Source: Cyclospora cayetanensis (lineage: Eukaryota > Apicomplexa > Conoidasida > Eucoccidiorida > Eimeriidae). Taken from it: 64,000 nt of DNA. The notes beneath the pieces are model-generated. The model worked only from the letters and a program-made list of their open reading frames with translations, did no database searches and had not been told where the DNA came from. The stretch covers positions 1 to 64,000 of the forward strand of contig NW_020312760.1 of assembly GCF_002999335.1 (NCBI RefSeq), written 5' to 3'. Position 1 is the stretch's first letter. Each line of letters begins with the position of its first letter. This document shows, in pieces, positions 1 through 12,873 of this stretch. A program made the translations under genes and the position numbers.

Positions 1-9
1 TATTATTTT

Positions 10-11
10 TT

Positions 12-107
<96 letters not shown>

Positions 108-137
108 TATATATATATATATTTATGTGTATATATA

Positions 138-178
<41 letters not shown>
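10..178. repeat. Poly-T tract followed by (TA)n microsatellite
   Basis: A nearly pure T run of about 95 bases, broken by a g near the start, a single c at 61 and a g at its end, passes into TA/TG dinucleotide repeat. It lies in the intron just upstream of the first visible flippase exon. Such a tract is a likely spot for assembly or sequencing length error. Confidence 0.9.
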
Positions 179-180
<2 letters not shown>

Positions 181-206
181 TTGTTGTCTTGGACTGAAGG
201 CTGCAG

Positions 207-3200
207 GACGAGGTCGTCGAAACTATTTCGGATATAAAAGCAGCGGGGGTGAAGGTGTGGGTGTTGACGGGTGACAAGTTGGAGACAGCGATTAGTATTG
301 GCCACAGTTGCAGCCTGCTGACAGACAGGACTTACAACGCAGTTGTGGATGGGAAGAGCGAGGAAGCAGTTAGAGAGCAGCTGCATCAGTACATGAGCTA
401 CATCGTTGCGGCACAGCTGGCATCTGATGCATTCGAGATGATTGCTTTGAAGTCTGTACGTTTCTTCCGTGCTGGCGTTGGGTGTCGCTAGGCTGTTTTT
501 TCGCAGGCACTATTAGACGCTACGTGGGGGGTAGTCTTACGCCATATATATATATATATATATGTATATTGTGTCTCTAAGACATATGAGTTTGTATGCA
601 TATGATCCCCGTTCTTTAGCGATTTCTTCAATTGCCTTTCTTTGTTATCACCTCCTGCTTCCGTGACGCTCACAACAGCGTGGCATTGGGCCGGCGTATG
701 CCGAGAGCTTTCTCTCCGACGGCCCCTTGCTGGGGGTTCAAAGATTGCCAGCAAGCCGCTCGCTGTAGCTAGCCAGAGCTTTTGCTCCTATCCGAAAGGA
801 TGGCAAGCGATTTTGGTGGTCCTTAGCACCGCGGGTGCTGCTCGTGCAAGTTGCAGCGTTGCTGCTGCTCGCCATTCCCATTCAAACACTGTTGCACGCA
901 GCTTTCTGTAGATGGAGGCTCAAGCGTGTTGTGTGAAGCCTTTTTGTGGGTGTCTCTGCGTGGAGATGCATGCGTTTTAGTCAGGTGCATGCGTTTTACT
1001 TGGGTGTATGCGTTTTAACCAGGTGCATGCGTTTTAATCAGGTGCATGCGTTTGAATTAGATGCATGTAGACATGTGCATATATATATCCATATATATGT
1101 GCACCCTTGGGAATCTGTCGATGCTTATAACCGCGTTTGTTGTTGCTGCTGTGTCTTGCGGCTGTGAGGGCCTTATGCAGCTGCAGCATCGGCCTTCCGA
1201 CGTGAGCGAGGACGCACGGAGCATTTCTGCTGGTCAGAGACAGCAACAGCGGTGTAAGGGATTTTGCAACAAATCTCCCGCCGTCTGTTTTCGCAGTCCT
1301 GTGACCGATGGCGAACAGGCTGCGGTGTTCAGACACCGCCGGGCAGAGCCTCCCACCATCCCTTGGGATTCTTTCGTCAAAATTCTCACGTTTAATGCCA
1401 CGAAGAAGGTCGTCAAAGCGGATCCGAAACAGTAGGCCTTGCGTTGCCTTCGCCGCTTGGAGGGGTGGTTTAATGTGGAGTTTTGCGCGGCGAAAGGAGG
1501 GGTTGGGGGAAGCCTCGGTGTCTGTCATGTGCGGCAGTAGAGCGTTCGTACAGCCGAGGGTGTGGGGCCTTCTCTTTCGAGAGTTGTTTCGGTTTGTCAA
1601 CGGGGAAGGAATCTGTTCGAGGGGGGGAGAAGGGGCCATAGTCCACCTGTCATCATCATAGCACACATAGACACTTCCTTACACACGTATGTATTTATGA
1701 TGTGTATATATACATACATATATATATGTATATATACATCTGTATACATGCGTGTAGTGTGTCTGGGTGTGTCTGGATGTTTGTGAAGGCGACGGAACAA
1801 GCGTCTATCTCCACATCAGGTGGAAGACATCGTACAGGAGTACTTAGAGCACTTTGAGCGATTCAGCGAAGAGGGCAAGGCTAGGGAGAGGAAGACGAAG
1901 AAGGACGCAGCGAAGAAGAGGCCTCATGCTCGCTCGAGGAGCCGGAAAAGCGATTTCTCTCAGGAGGAGTCGGCAGATAGGGGAGACACTGCCGAAGGGA
2001 TGGTCGTCGCTGCCACGATATCTCCGCAAAAAGATCCTCCCCAGCTGAGACATGCCGTGATGACAGCCACAGAAACGGAGGAGGATCAGCAGCTGCTCTC
2101 GCGCACACCCACAGACAAGAGCACTACAGTCAGGGAACATGATTCGAAAAGTTCTAGAGATATGCCCGCAGTACAGGGCTTTCAAGAGTAGGTGATGCAA
2201 GAAACCGATTTTTGTTGTTGATGTGGAGTGCAAAAGCGAGGCTTTCTGCCACGAGAGGGGGTATCTTTTGAGGCTTCGTGCGCTGAACAGTTGAGAGAAA
2301 GCACCATCCTCATCATCCCTCTGCTCAGGCGGACAGGGGGAAAGGAGGAGGGAGGAGTCGGCATGATTTTGATGGCCTCATGAGAGACTGCCCATAGGAT
2401 GCCTCTTTTTTACCCCTTTTGCAATGTGGCTGCCTTCCATAGTCTATCTCCTCGAATTTGCCTCACGCCGTTTACATCTATTCCTACGTCTTTCTCGTTC
2501 TCTCTCTTTTTCTCTCTACATGTGTGTATGTGAATTGTACTGTACGTTTGTATCTGCACTGTATATGTGCGTGTGTGCATATTGTAAGGGTGTGTCCGTG
2601 TGTATTGTATGTAGGAATATGGAGATTAGAGCATGTGTGTATGTACACATGTTTGTGTAAATGGATTTTATGTACAGGTTTGTCGGATCTCTGTGTCTGC
2701 ATGTCTTCAGATGTTCTATCACCATAACGGGGGAGGCATTGACGCACGCGTTGTCTTCTGCAGAGAACAGGCGGTACTTTTATGGTCTCGCATCTCTCTG
2801 CAACACCCTCATCGCGTGTCGTGTCTCGCCGAAGCAGAAAGCCGAAGTGGTGCATTACTGCCAAAGGTAGGGAGCTCAGCCTTCGGTCAGAGCCGTACTG
2901 GTCTCTTGTTTGCATGCGTGAAGAAGAATGTCTGTGAAATTCTGTGTATTTCGAAGTGCATTTCCCTCTCTTCACATGAATATATATCTGTATATCTCCC
3001 TGTCTGTGCACTGAGGGAGCGCCTCTTGGGGTCCCTTGCCCTGGCAGAGTGCTGGCACCAAAACACGTGGTAAAACAGCGAAAAAAGCGTTTTCTGGATG
3101 TTCTTTGATGTCTTCTTAGGTATCAAAGCAACACGGTTTCTCTAGGCATTGGAGATGGCGCAAACGACGTGGGAATGCTCATCTCCGCAAACGTAGGGGT

Positions 3201-6200
3201 TGGCATTCGAGGCAAGGAAGGATTGCAGGCGGTGCGAGCGGCGGATTTCTCGATTACTGAATTCAAGTAGGTGACGTGCTGCTGCAGTTGAGAAGGCCTT
3301 TTTTGCGCGTTATTGCTTTCTTCGGAGGGAGGAAGGAGAGCAGAGCAGAGAAGGCAGGGAAGATGCGGGGGGAGGAAGGAGATCAGAGCAGAGAAGGCAG
3401 GGAAGATGCGGGGGAGGAAGGAGATGCGGAAATGAAGAACTTCGTACACAGGAAAACTTTGGGTTCTACAGTGGCTGTGGTTGTTGCTGGCGGATAGGCC
3501 TCGCAGAAGGCTTTCTTGCTGCACAGAAGATGCACGAAACGCATATATTGTACTGCTCAGCACCGCTGGCAGATGCATGGGGGGTTTTTATGGGGAGGCC
3601 TCCCAAAGGCAGGGGTGGTGGAGGGTGGTGGTGGGGTTGGGGTTGGGAGTCCGTGTTTCGGGGGCAGGCACCTCTGACGTTATGGATGGCGTAGAAAAAT
3701 ATGTTTGCCTTCCGATTTACACCAGATGCATTGCGCTTGAAGTCTAGAAGGCCTTCTTCTTCTCCACTGATCCCCCTTCCTTTTCTTCCCTATGGGCTGC
3801 CTACGCGGATGTGGCACGTTGGTCTGTCCGCTGCATGCTTCTTTTCTTCTGCAGGTACCTCAAGAACCTCCTGTTTTGCCACGGGGCAGAGGCGCTCCGT
3901 CGAAATTCTTTTCAAATTTATCAGACGATTTGGAAGAACGTTGTCTTCGGCGTTGCGGATTTCTTTTATGCCTTTGTATCCGCGTGGTCAGCGTCAGATA
4001 TTTTCAATTCATGGCTCAAGCAGCTCTTCAACGTGCTGTACACCACGCTGCCTGTTGTTCTTTACTCCATCTTCGACAGACAGCTGCCCATGGAGGTGAC
4101 TCTGCAAACACCTGTGCTTTATCCAGCATACGCAAGTACGTTGTAGCGAATGCACTGGATGTTCGGGAAGGGGGGAAAGGGGGGGGAGAGAGTTTCGCCG
4201 CTTGGGCCTTACGGACTTGCAATGCCAGAGGGCGTCGAGGCACAAGGCTTTCACGCTTCAGGCTGCTGTCTGTACAGCACCTTTCCTCGTGTATCGGTTG
4301 CTTGTGCTGCACCGCAAGAGGCCGGAGTAGAGGGTGGGCTAGAGGCAGACTCACAAATCACAGGCGCAGCAAGTCGGTTTTATTCGCGCGAGGCAGAGCG
4401 GTGTGCATTGGTGAAAAACGCCTTATGGTCGTAATGGCTTGGCGATAACCTTTCGAATTCGTGCTCAAGCACACCAACACGTAGCCGTGTGCAGGCGCAG
4501 GAGGGGAGCCAGGGGCACCTGTATATTGTACATGTATTTGTATGTGCGTATTTTTTGTGTGTATTTGTATGTGTGTATTTGTAGCTGTGTATTTATATGT
4601 GTATGTGTATTTGTATGTGTGTATTTGTATGTGTGTATTTGTATGTGTGTATTTGTAGCTGTGTATTTATATGTGTATGTGTATTTGTAGGTGTATATTT
4701 GTATGTGTATTTGTAGGTGTGTATGTTTATATGTCTATTTGTATGTGTCTATTTGTATGTGTATATTTGTATGTGTATAGTTGTATGTGTGTATTTGTAT
4801 GTCTATTTGAATGTGTATATTTGTATGTGTATTTGTGTGTGTATGTATTTGTATGTGTGTATTTGTATGTATGTCTATGTATTTGTATGTGTATGTGTGT
4901 ATTTGTTTGTGTCTACTTGTGTGAGTGCATTTGTATGTATGTATTTGTATGTGTGCATTTGTATGTGTCTATTTGCATGTATGTATTTGTATGTGTGTGT
5001 TTGCATGTGTATTTGTATTGATGTATATGTATGCGTCTATTTGTATATGTGTATTTGTATGTGTGCATTTGTATGTATGTATTTGTATGTATGTACTTGC
5101 ATGTGTTTATTTGTATGTGTGTACTTGCATGTGTGTAGTTGTATGTGTGTACTTGTGTGTGTGTATGTATAGTGTGTGCATGTGTATTTATATGTACACG
5201 TATGTGTGTTTGTATATTTGTGCTCTTCAGAGCTAGGCGTCCAGCGGTTCGCTGGTGCCGGCCTGTTTTGGAGATGGTTTGTATACGCGTTGTTTACAGC
5301 CTGTTGTTGCGTTTTTGTGCCGCTTTACGGCCTTGGTTGGGGTATTGGAAACAGCCAATCCGAGGGGCACCTTTCTTTGAGCGTCAGATTCCAGGGCACT
5401 GTTGTTTTTTGGACGATTATTATGGTAGGCGGCGTTTCTTGCCAAGTGTAGGATTTTAGTGCCTCCCCGGGGTGTGCTGGCTTCGCTCGCTGCTGAGCAC
5501 GTTCAAGTTGGCATCCTCTGTTTCCAGGATATGCTGCGCTTCTGTTGCTGCTGTGCAGTGTTTTACCATTTTAGACGCATGGGGGATAGGGTGTCCATGC
5601 TTCGCATGGTGCGACTGCTCTCGTGGATGTTTTTCCTGCGCAGGTGTGCAACTTAATCGTCATCCCCTACCTGCATACGTGGTTCTGGTTCATATGGCTG
5701 GCAGTCTTCTTAGACTTTGGCTTTTGGTTTTTGTCTGTTGGAATTTGTCCCATTGTACCCGGAGATTACTGCCCGGATCTGTATGGGGCGTTGCGTGCCA
5801 CGCACTCCCTTAGCAGATTCTACTTCTCCGTCTTCCTCGCCGTTGTTGTTGCGCTGATGCCTCCTTTCATCAACTGGTTTTACGTGGTAAGGCATGCACA
5901 CACACATACACACACACACATACACACACATGCATACACATACACACACACATACACAGGCACCCTCTGGAGGTATGTATATACATATGTATCGTATTTT
6001 TTGTTCGTTGAGGCTGTATTCGTAATGCGAGCTGCTGGAAAAATCCCCAGCTTCTGCGGCTGCGTAAGGAAAGGAAAACGCGTCGCGAGACGGCTGTCCA
6101 ATAGGCAACCGTGGCAGCCGTATTTTTCGCCCCTCATCAGACCCTGTCTTTTGTTCTCATAACCGTATTGCCATGCGGAGGTTTGTAATTCTGTGTGGCT

Positions 6201-6371
6201 TTCTTCTCAGACCATGTTTCGGCCATCTGCTCAGTGCATCATTCGGGAACGGATTGCCATGGGTGTTTTCGACGTGGTAGTGGCACCGAGAGGCGGCCCT
6301 AAAACCGTTGTCGTAGTCCCCAAGACAGGAAGCGAGGAGTGGAGAGGATACGCATTTGCTGAGCAGGTGTA

Positions 6372-6402
<31 letters not shown>

Positions 6403-7130
6403 CCTTATACTTTTGTAGACAGAGACACAGAGATACAGAGAGAGAGAGAGATACATAGAGATATATATGTATATATGTACATATATGGATATAGATAGGT
6501 ATAGAGAGAGCGCCTTGTGGTGAACTAGATGCGGTTTCTACCCTTATAAAACGTGTAGGAGGGAAGGCGCTGCTGCATGCAATGCTTGAAAGTCTCGTTT
6601 CCTGTCTGGCGTGCGAGGAAGCATGCACCTAGAAGGCAGTTGATTATTCCTACGAGCACTGATCATGCGTGCCAGCACAGCTGTTATGTTATGCATGTAT
6701 GTTTCTAGCGCGCATGCCGTTCTATTGGGCAGTTGGTTTTGATGACCCTAGGAGTGGTGCGAATGCAGTCTATTAGGCAGTGGACCTTGCGTTTGTGCTT
6801 CGTTTGGCATGCATGCATGCATGCATGCCAGATTGCATTTGTGGCTGTAAATATGTGCATATGTGTGTGTATGTTTTTGTGTGTGTGTGTCGAATCCAGG
6901 ACCGCACGCGTCTGGGGCATCACCGCCTTTCTATGTTGCGCTACACTTCTAATGCAAGTGTTTTACCCCGACTGGATGGGGAATGCGCCGCATCGCGCCA
7001 CAGTCGGAGTTCGATTCATTCGCAGTCTGCAGGGTTCCGTGGTGGCAGCAGCAGCACCGCCTCTATGCTTCCCGCCAATAGACGACCTGTGTCAGCATCT
7101 CCTTCAAAGATGGGAGGCAGTGGCGTCTGA
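207..7130 (+). CDS. P4-type phospholipid-transporting ATPase (flippase), C-terminal part, 5' end outside window
   Basis: P4-ATPases flip phospholipids to the cytosolic leaflet of eukaryotic membranes. Exons: 207-455, 1820-2187, 2711-2866, 3120-3266, 3855-4135, 5231-5424, 5644-5886, 6211-6366, 6900-7130; phase closes across all junctions, giving about 674 residues. Exon 1 holds the P-domain motif [17 protein letters not shown] (codons at about 249-299). Exon 4 holds the hinge GDGANDVGM. Exon 5 starts with [10 protein letters not shown] and begins the C-terminal membrane helices, which run through exons 6 and 7. Exon 8 carries the post-membrane RGYAFAEQ stretch. The phosphorylation site and N-domain would lie left of the window. 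Exon 2 inserts about 120 charged residues (Lys/Arg/Glu-rich) between two conserved P-domain blocks, which looks lineage-specific. The final Ser/Arg-rich exon is accepted on phase and its stop codon only. Introns carry microsatellites. Confidence 0.9.
957..1066. repeat. About 20-bp minisatellite with GTGCATGCGTTTTA core
   Basis: Five imperfect tandem units of 19-21 bp containing gcatgcgttt lie in the intron between the first two visible flippase exons. Copies differ by one to three bases. Confidence 0.8.
3327..3427. repeat. Purine-rich tandem repeat, unit about 42 bp
   Basis: Two full and one partial copies of a GA/GG-rich unit containing cagagcagagaaggcaggg lie in the flippase intron after the exon ending at 3266. 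Confidence 0.8.
4519..5225. repeat. Intron-filling TGTATTTGTATG satellite
   Basis: About 700 bp of degenerate 10-12 bp units related to gtgtatttgtat fill most of the flippase intron 4136-5230. All three + frames are open for long stretches (Tyr/Val/Cys/Met/Leu only), but this is a product of the repeat and not coding. Confidence 0.9.
5890..5962. repeat. (CA)n microsatellite
   Basis: A cacaca/cataca run directly follows the donor site of the exon ending at 5886 in the flippase gene. Confidence 0.9.
6367..6510. repeat. (TA)n and (GA)n microsatellites in last flippase intron
   Basis: A gtatatatgtatat run merges into agagaga and tatatg runs immediately 3' of the donor at 6367. Confidence 0.85.
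6805..6830. repeat. Perfect 26-bp palindrome of (GCAT)n
   Basis: The arms TGGCATGCATGCA pair exactly with the second half and there is no spacer. It lies in the last intron of the flippase gene and shares its GCATGC core with the 54-bp palindrome at 22129. Confidence 0.9.
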
Positions 7131-9591
7131 ATGGGCCAGAGCAGCGTTCCTGTTTTGCCGTGCCGTCTCGTCCGCTGCTTTTGTAGAGGTGCTGCTGCGC
7201 TGCACGTTGGCGAGCTGCAGCAACAAAGAATATAGAGTACCTCGCTTCCAACAGGGAGCTCGTGGTAGTTGGCAAGGTGGGGCCGTCGAGGCGTACGTGC
7301 TGTTATCTTCCCCACATCGATCAATTCGAGCTGGCCGATCTCGAAATGGGAACAACCCTCCTGGAAATAGCAGTGCTTCGGACGCTTTGAGAATCACAGC
7401 GCACGTAGCAGCCCTTCTTTGCTAGAGTGTATTTACAGCATTCAGGCATTTGCATGCATGTGTAACATACGAACAGAAGCCTAAATCTAGCTGGCCCTAG
7501 CCACTTCTTCCCCAAAGTTTTAGCGCGCCACCACATGCATGAGCTGTTGAACTCCGGATTCGACGGATAATGCCTGGCGGTGGAGATCGCCTGGCTGATT
7601 CATTTGCAAGGCGGTTTTTTTGGCTGCACGATGAGATGCTCCTTCTTTTGGCCCTTCACGTATGGGGATAAGGACATGCCGTTATCCTGTGTGTGGGACC
7701 TGAATGACTGTAGGATTTGATTTCCTCTTCCCTCGTGCGGCTGTACTTGTAGTAGTAAATTGAAGGGGCAGCTGATGCTGCTTTCTCGGTAGGACTTATC
7801 TTAAACGCGTAAAGCAGCTCCGCGCTGAACTGGACCTCGTGGGGTAGCATCGCATAGGAAAGTACAGCGCAGGATATGATATGCGTGCTGCAGCACTGAA
7901 CGATAAGGAGATTAATCACAGTTGGACATGCCGACAGCATTTTCCCGATACGCGCCTAATGTTTGCAAGGGGAGGGAAGGAAGGGGGAGTGTCGATTCCT
8001 AAAGAAAGCGTATTGCGGGCTAGACTACCTTCCGGCACTTTCTACTACACAAGTTATATATGGAAGCTGGTGAAAAGTTGACTCCTTATTTGATTTGGAT
8101 GTTCGCATATCTTGATTGTTGCAAAGTAGAGTTTGCTCAGTCTGATAAGAATCAATGTTATGTGTCTGATGGCTAGATGCGATGTACAGCTAGCTGTGTA
8201 GGCTCGAGAGCTCAAAGAGGGAAGCTACGCGAAATCTAGCCATCCCTTTTCCCTCGTAACGGAGCCCTGTGGGGTGAGAGCATGGAAGGGCGACATCCTT
8301 TGAAAGAAGGCTATACAGCATTCTATTCAGCTTTGCGTTGGCTGCACTGGCAAGGGTGTTACCCCATGGGATCCTGGACTCGAGGGAGGACAAAGAACCT
8401 GAGTTTCCTTGAGAAATGACGCAGAACCTGAATTTATGTGAGGCATTAAAAAAGAGGCGAAAGTGTCAGCGATGGGACCGAAGCCTGCAACCTTTGAAGC
8501 CTTACTCCGAGTGGATCTGCACTAGTTTTGATGTGCTGCCTCTGATGCCTGCCCTTTTGAGATTCTTTGCAACCATGGCAATATTCTGAGCTCCAACACA
8601 CTCAGTGATGCTCTACGGAGGGAATGAGCTAGCGACAGAGGGGCGCCCGCTGGCGTGCTGGCGACAGCTGGCAAAGGCAAACGTCAGATTTTTGTCAGAT
8701 TTTGTACCACTCTCTCGGGCCACTCACGATCCGCCTGCCGAGTCAAGGGGAATAGACATGAGCGAACATGAAGAAGACGCAAAAAAGATAGGAGGAAACG
8801 TTAGCAAGGTGCCGCAGCAGTGCCTCCCCGTGTTGTGCGCGAAGCGGTGGGGTGGTGGTTACAGGAATTGAACGCAGCCTGTAGGTGTCTTGGCTTTCCA
8901 TGGAGTGAAAGGACCTTTAGCATGTGAAACAAGGAAAACCACGCTTAACGCTCTATATTAAGCACTTGATTAGCAGTGTTTGTCGAGGCTTTTGGCTTCG
9001 TTCGCTAGTAATGCCGCTCTTTCCAATACACGCTTCCTGAGTGGCTGCTGCCACGACACAGTGGCGCTGCCTGCATGCGTCTGAGCACACCAGACTCTAA
9101 CCGGGAAGAAAACACAGTGCGCAAACGTCTGTTCACTGTTTTATAGAATTTTTTTCCATCGACTGCCAGTCTACGAAACCAGCGGCGGGCGGGAGGAGCA
9201 GAAGCGGCTGCCTTAGGTCAACATACAGCAGCTGCCGCAGTGGCAGCAAACGGCGCATAGGCCCCTTCTACGCCATTATTGTGCTTCGATATTGCGCTTC
9301 TGGCTTTGTTTGTGCATTAGCAGAGATCTTTTCCAGGTTACCTGCGGCATAGGCCTTCATGGACAGGGGCATGGTCACTCCAGAGGCTGCAGCTGATGCG
9401 GAAGTAACTCAACGGCAACGCAGGGTTTGAGTGCATTTTCGCCTGCCGTAGCTGCTCCAGGCTCGGTAGTCTCTTCGTCTGCAGCCGGCAGCAGCGCGCG
9501 CAAAGGCAGTCTCCCAGTTTCGAGTGCAGCAGCGCACAAGTTCATCCCTCGGGAAGGAGCGGGCTGCCTCGTGCCTTCCTAGAGCAGGCGA
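7131..9591. other. Intergenic region without a recognisable gene
   Basis: This holds the flippase 3' flank and the methyltransferase 5' flank. The few open frames (for example 8605-8871 +) are short, not repeat-biased like local genes, and show no family motif. CAG-type triplets reappear only near 9180-9590, just before the next gene. No RNA gene was recognised. Confidence 0.6.
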
Positions 9592-11272
9592 ATGGAAGCG
9601 CTTTCGCAGTTGCTGCAGCAGCAGCGGCAGACAGACCATCAGCAGAATTCTTCGAGGGCTCAGGAGTTGCTGCAGCGGTTAAAGGGTCAAAGGGAGCAAC
9701 ACTTAGCCACAGAACAATGGCTGCATGCGCTGCAGCAGAAGCAGAAGGAGCACCAGCAGGAGCACGGCATGCCTCCTGACCAACAGGTGCTGCAGCAGAT
9801 CATAGGGCGGCAGACGGCGCAGATGCACATGCTGCAGCAGCTGCAGCAGCTTCACCGGCTGCACCAACAGAATCCAGCACTGCTGCAGCAGCTCCTGCAT
9901 CAAGGAAATACTCCCCAGCAGGAGCAGCAGCAGCTGCTGTCGGCCATCAACAACAGGGCGCTGCTGCTGAAGCACCTGCAGCACCAGTGGCAGCAGCTAG
10001 CGAGCCAGCAGCGGCAGCCGCAGCTGCAGAATCGCCAGCGGCAGCTTATCGACCAGCTCACGAGCCTCCTGATCGCGGAGAGAAAAGTGGCGCAGCAGAA
10101 GCGAACTCTGGAGAGGCAGCACCAGCTGCTCTTGCAGCCAGAAGTAGTTGGAGAAACAGACTTTCCTGCTCCAGACGGAGGAGCCACGGAGGCTGCCACC
10201 TCCCCAGTCACATATGTTCGCCAGCAGATGCTGCAGCTGCTGCAGCGACAGCTGCAGCAAGCGGCAGCTCAAGCGGGCACTGGGAGAGGCTGTGTGTCTT
10301 TCAGTGCACACCAACCCCATCAGCAACAGCATCAACAACACCATCAGCAACAGCAACCACAACATCAGCCGCTGCAGCGGCACGCATCGGCAGACAGCGG
10401 CTTCTTCCGAAGGAGCAACGGGCGCCTTTCTCCTGGCAAGCCACCCTTGAAGAGGCGCAAGGCAGCTCCAAGAAGGCGTCAACAAGACGAAGACTCTGAT
10501 TATGATGCGATTAACAAAAGGCTTTCCACGCGTTACAGCCAGGATCGGCAGCGGGCAGACGCAGCTTCGGTGGAAGAAGGCGACTCTGCCGCGGAGGGGG
10601 GAAGCAACAGCAGCAACAGCAGCAGCAGCAGCAGCAGCGGCGAGGAGCAAGAAGCTCGAGTAAACGCGAAGGAACGGCAGCAGCTTTTGCGCCAAAAGCA
10701 GGAAGAATCGCTGCAGCGATGTTGCGCACAGGCCACATCAGTCCTTAGGCTGCAGCGTCTGCGGAGGAAGCAGCAGCAGGAGCAGCAGCAGCAGCAGGAG
10801 CAGCAGCAGCAGCAGGAGGAGGAGGAAGTCGAGGGCATGGAAGACGCTGACAAGAGACAGTCCACGCGTTACAGTAGGAGCAGCAATGGAGGTGTTCAGC
10901 AGGGTGAGGCAACGGGCATGAAGAGCAGCACCAGCAGCAGCGAATCCGACGGAGAAGGCGCAGCAGCTGCGATCGAACGAAAACTGTACAGACGCTTGAA
11001 ACAGCTGGCAGGGGATTCTGTTCTGAGCCTCAAGGGACGAAGCAGGAGGGGCGGCATCACGGCGGAAGAAATGAATCTTCAGGAAAAAATTGATGCATTG
11101 ATTGCAAATGGGTAAATAAGTCACGCATTAAAAAAGAGCGACTTAGAGAGAATGGGCAAGGAAGGGTCCTTTTAGTTACCTTTCCCTCCTTCAATGCTGT
11201 ATGTAGGCCGCAATTTTCTTTTTCTTTACCGCTATATATATATATGTATATATATATATAAATATATATGTG

Positions 11273-11305
<33 letters not shown>

Positions 11306-11450
11306 ATGTGTGTATATATGTACATATATGTATGTACATATATGTATATATGTATATATATATATATATATGTGTATATATGTACATATATGTATGTACA
11401 TATATGTATATATGTATATATATATATATGTGTATATATGTACATATATG

Positions 11451-11492
<42 letters not shown>

Positions 11493-12826
11493 TATATATG
11501 TACATATATGTATATATGTACATGTATGTATATATGTACATATATGTATGTATGTACATATATGTATGTATATATCTTTTTCTCGCGGCGTGTTAGTGTC
11601 AAGACAGACACGACAACTCTGTGCTACACACTTTGGGGGAAGCGAGGAAAGTCTTGCGAGGCGTCATGCGGCGTCTTTGTGCATGCAGCGTGGCATGCCC
11701 GACAGTAGAGAACATCTCGCCTCTGTGCAATGTATACACGATTACTTCGCGGTTTCAGCCGCAGAATCACGGCTCCATGTTGTCTGATACGCGGAGAGTT
11801 TCCAAGTATCGAGCAGCAATCGATGCACTGGCTAAGCAAGCAGACAGTGCTCTCGAGATTGGATGCGGACCTGTGTGCTTGCTGGCGATCAATGCGGCTA
11901 GAGCAGGTAAGCGTTGAGGGGAGTCGACAACGGTGGAAGAAAAGATGGTGACAAGCGTTGGTTGGTTGCGCAGGTGCAGCGACTTGCGAAAAGCAGGCAA
12001 CAGAAAGTGCAGGTAGAACTTGCTCCTTTGGAAGGCAAGCGGCAGAGTTTGCCTTCGTGACACAGGAGGAGTGAGGGGTGTGTGTGTGTGGCTCTGTCTG
12101 TAGCGGGGGCGTTTCGAGAGGCAGAACTGTGTGTCTAAATAGGACTGCCAACTGATCCGTGCATGCTTTTTCGTCGAGGCATTCTCGAGGAGACATGTCT
12201 GCTTGTGTGTCAGGTGCTAAGCGAGTTACTGCACTGGAGGTTTCTAGGCGCTCTGCTGCCGAGGCTTCTTCCTACGTTCGCATCTACGGATTTGATCAGA
12301 CCATCAAAGTGCTTCCTCTCTTCTCGAAGGAGGCGGACCTAGCGGAGCTGGCTGCTGATGCCAGGCATGTGCTAAAGCAGCAGCAAGAGCAGCAGCAGCA
12401 GGAGCAGCAGCAGCAGGAGCAGCAGCAAGAGCAGCAGCAAGAGCAGCAGCAAGAGCAGAGCAGTGGTAGCTGCAGTAGCAGCAGCAGGGCGAGTGCTTCC
12501 AGATGCAGAAAGAGAAGCCAACAGGTTCTTGCGAACGCTAGTGAGAGCAAGCAGAACAAAAACAGCGGCCTTAAAGGGGAAAAAAACGGCTTTGATCTGC
12601 TGATTCATGAAATTATCGGAGATATATGCAGCAACGAGGGCGTTGCCGACGTTATTCTTGATATTCAAGAAAGAACTGGTATGATGCTGTTGCTCTTGCT
12701 GTCGGTTGTTGCTGCTGCTGCAGGGCCAGTGCTGCCTTTTTAAAGTGTCTATATGATCTCGGTTGCTGCGTTTGTAAAAGTAGCATCCCCCTCCTCCATA
12801 GAAGACAGCTTGCATGGAGCTATATG

Positions 12827-12873
<47 letters not shown>

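Noticed and set aside
4439..5236. Overlapping long + frames rich in Tyr, Val, Cys and Met
   Set aside because: They arise from the TGTATTTGTATG satellite inside a flippase intron. All frames are open and none has a motif.
9592..11115. Stand-alone Gln-rich 507-residue gene ending at TAA 11113
   Set aside because: A donor at 11112 and an acceptor at 11688 join it in phase to the methyltransferase core, so it is modelled as exon 1. The alternative is kept in that entry.
11057..11787. Long frames on both strands rich in Tyr, Ile, His and Thr
   Set aside because: A product of the TATATG/TACATA microsatellite in a PRMT intron.
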